A DNA stretch of 7,883 nucleotides from Bacillota bacterium (GTDB lineage: Bacteria > Bacillota > DTU030): assembly GCA_012841005.1 (NCBI GenBank), contig DUVO01000287.1:1-7883 (forward strand), read 5' to 3'. Below, piece after piece: positions 7,227 to 7,883 of the stretch. The notes below the pieces were generated by a model that ran no database searches, was not told the origin of the DNA, and saw nothing but the letters and a program-made list of their open reading frames with translations. Made by a program: the position numbers and the translations under genes. Numbering within the stretch: the first letter of the stretch is position 1; each line of letters opens with the position of its first letter.

Positions 7227-7256
7227 GTAGGAAAATATCCTGTCGATAGCGAAGAA
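7227..7256 (+). promoter_or_regulatory. Possible sigma-H-type promoter for the sensor kinase
   Basis: GTAGGAAAA (7227-7235) fits the sigma-H -35 consensus RnAGGAwwW. AGCGAAGAA (7248-7256) fits the -10 consensus RnnGAATww with one mismatch in the core, and the spacer is 12 nt. Sigma-H drives early sporulation genes in Bacillus, which would suit a sporulation-type kinase. TGTCGAT (7241-7247), in the spacer, is one base off the Spo0A box TGTCGAA. Both motifs are short and degenerate, so this is a tentative reading. Confidence 0.3.
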
Positions 7257-7292
7257 GAAATAGTGGAGATAAGGACATAGGGGTAGGTAAGT

Positions 7293-7883
7293 ATGGAAAA
7301 TTACCAGCGGGAACGGGAACAGCAGGTTGAAGAGATGGTCCCGGTAGTCGGGGTCTTCACCCTCCTTTTTATGTGTATTGCCTTGTTAAACTTACCCTTT
7401 AGCTCTTCTTCTACTCCTTTTCTGAGTTTTACTTTGGTTCCTTTCCTTATTTACTTGTTGGTCTTCCGGGTGGGGAAGGTCTGGCAGGTCTTCCTGCCGG
7501 TCAGCAGGGATACCGTCAGTAAAACCGGGTGGTATGATTATGTAAAACTTGTGGCCGGCATGGGTTTTGTTGCCGTTATGGTGTATATAACCGGTGGGAC
7601 CCACAGCAGCTACAAGTTCCTCTTCCTGCCGGTTATCCTGGTTTTTTCCCTGCGGTACGGCTTGACCTGGGGGGTGGCGGCCTGCAGTCTGGCCGGTGCT
7701 GCCATCTTCTGGTTTGCCTGGATGGCCAGCCCTGGATTGGTACCAAATCCCTATTTGGAAGCCGATCTGGTCACGATTGGGATATTTTTTCTCGTCAACT
7801 GGCTGGTGGCCAAACCCTATCAGGAGTTGATCCATAGTTTTGTAATTATTGAGCGTTCGGAAAAGTTGGCTGCCCTGGGGAAA
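7293..7883 (+). CDS. Membrane sensor histidine kinase, N-terminal part (cut by window edge)
   Basis: The first 197 codons of a gene that is open to the last base of the window. A short charged N-terminus (MENYQREREQ) is followed by about six hydrophobic segments, near 17-33, 43-58, 85-101, 107-120, 124-145 and 158-173. The visible part ends in IIERSEKLAALGK (185-197). That ending is the standard lead-in to a HisKA dimerisation domain, with the phosphoacceptor histidine expected about ten residues past the edge. There is no PAS domain or large extracellular loop, so sensing is probably within the membrane. The layout resembles KinB-like sporulation kinases, which feed phosphate towards Spo0A, but the ligand and output cannot be seen. 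An in-frame TAG (7284-7286) shortly upstream excludes a longer protein, and GGGG (7280-7283) with AGG (7285-7287) gives a modest ribosome binding site. The gene is divergent from the ABC operon. A two-component partner may lie beyond the window. Confidence 0.83.
   Translation, partial: MENYQREREQQVEEMVPVVGVFTLLFMCIALLNLPFSSSSTPFLSFTLVPFLIYLLVFRVGKVWQVFLPVSRDTVSKTGWYDYVKLVAGMGFVAVMVYITGGTHSSYKFLFLPVILVFSLRYGLTWGVAACSLAGAAIFWFAWMASPGLVPNPYLEADLVTIGIFFLVNWLVAKPYQELIHSFVIIERSEKLAALGK

Larger units (their letters stand above)
6992..7292. other. Divergent intergenic region between ABC operon and sensor kinase
   Basis: This is about 300 bp with no convincing gene and visibly higher A+T than the flanks. 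From left to right it holds the ABC ribosome binding site (7001-7006), the leader dyad (7050-7062) and an imperfect inverted repeat in the leader: TGCC(AAC)TAAT against ATTAGGCA on the minus strand, spanning about 7081-7114. Next come the ABC promoter (7116-7144), a 21-codon open frame of doubtful status (7165-7230), and a dyad ACAGG/CCTGT (7223-7243) with a possible sigma-H promoter for the kinase (7227-7256). No good sigma-A promoter for the kinase was found. Confidence 0.7.

Noticed and set aside
7392..7835. A 147-codon open frame on the minus strand opposite the sensor kinase
   Set aside because: It lies antisense to a clear membrane protein reading frame. Its product is rich in Gln, Gly, Pro and Lys with no recognisable domain, which is typical of shadow frames opposite hydrophobic coding sequence.

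Overview
This window looks like an ordinary chromosomal segment of a spore-forming Firmicute, most likely class Clostridia and perhaps Moorella-like. That placement is an inference. It rests on strong AGGAGG-type ribosome binding sites, use of a GTG start, sigma-A-type promoters, moderately high G+C, a ten-helix RodA, a YfiB/YfiC-type ABC exporter pair, and a membrane sensor kinase resembling sporulation kinases. There is no transposase, integrase, CRISPR array, phage gene, rRNA or tRNA.

Layout. Positions 8-1180 (+) encode a glycerate kinase of the GarK/GlxK family. A hairpin terminator follows at 1261-1294. A new promoter at 1313-1341 then starts a two-gene unit: rodA (1385-2494), the SEDS peptidoglycan glycosyltransferase, and a DUF89 metal-dependent phosphatase (2509-3366) 14 nt downstream. 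A 16-bp hairpin at 3369-3406 serves as a shared terminator between this unit and the convergent genes on the other strand. Positions 3405-6991 (-) hold a two-gene operon for a heterodimeric ABC exporter. The upstream gene (5267-6991) carries the partly degenerate nucleotide site, and the downstream gene (3405-5270) overlaps it by an ATGA. The operon has a good sigma-A promoter at 7116-7144 (-) and a leader of about 115-120 nt. After a roughly 300-bp divergent intergenic region, a (+) gene starts at 7293 and runs off the window. It encodes a six-helix membrane sensor whose last visible residues are the typical lead-in to a HisKA domain.

How the genes work together. The rodA/DUF89 pair is the only cross-functional coupling: cell-wall elongation joined to a putative metabolite-repair phosphatase. 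The ABC pair forms one transporter and is probably a drug or lipophile exporter. The kinase is divergent from the exporter, and nothing in the sequence proves that it controls it.

I did not find a convincing undescribed system. The items most worth a second look are the asymmetric active sites of the ABC pair, the RodA-DUF89 coupling, the structured leader and divergent control region at 6992-7292, and an Asp-to-Asn change in the conserved glycerate kinase motif.
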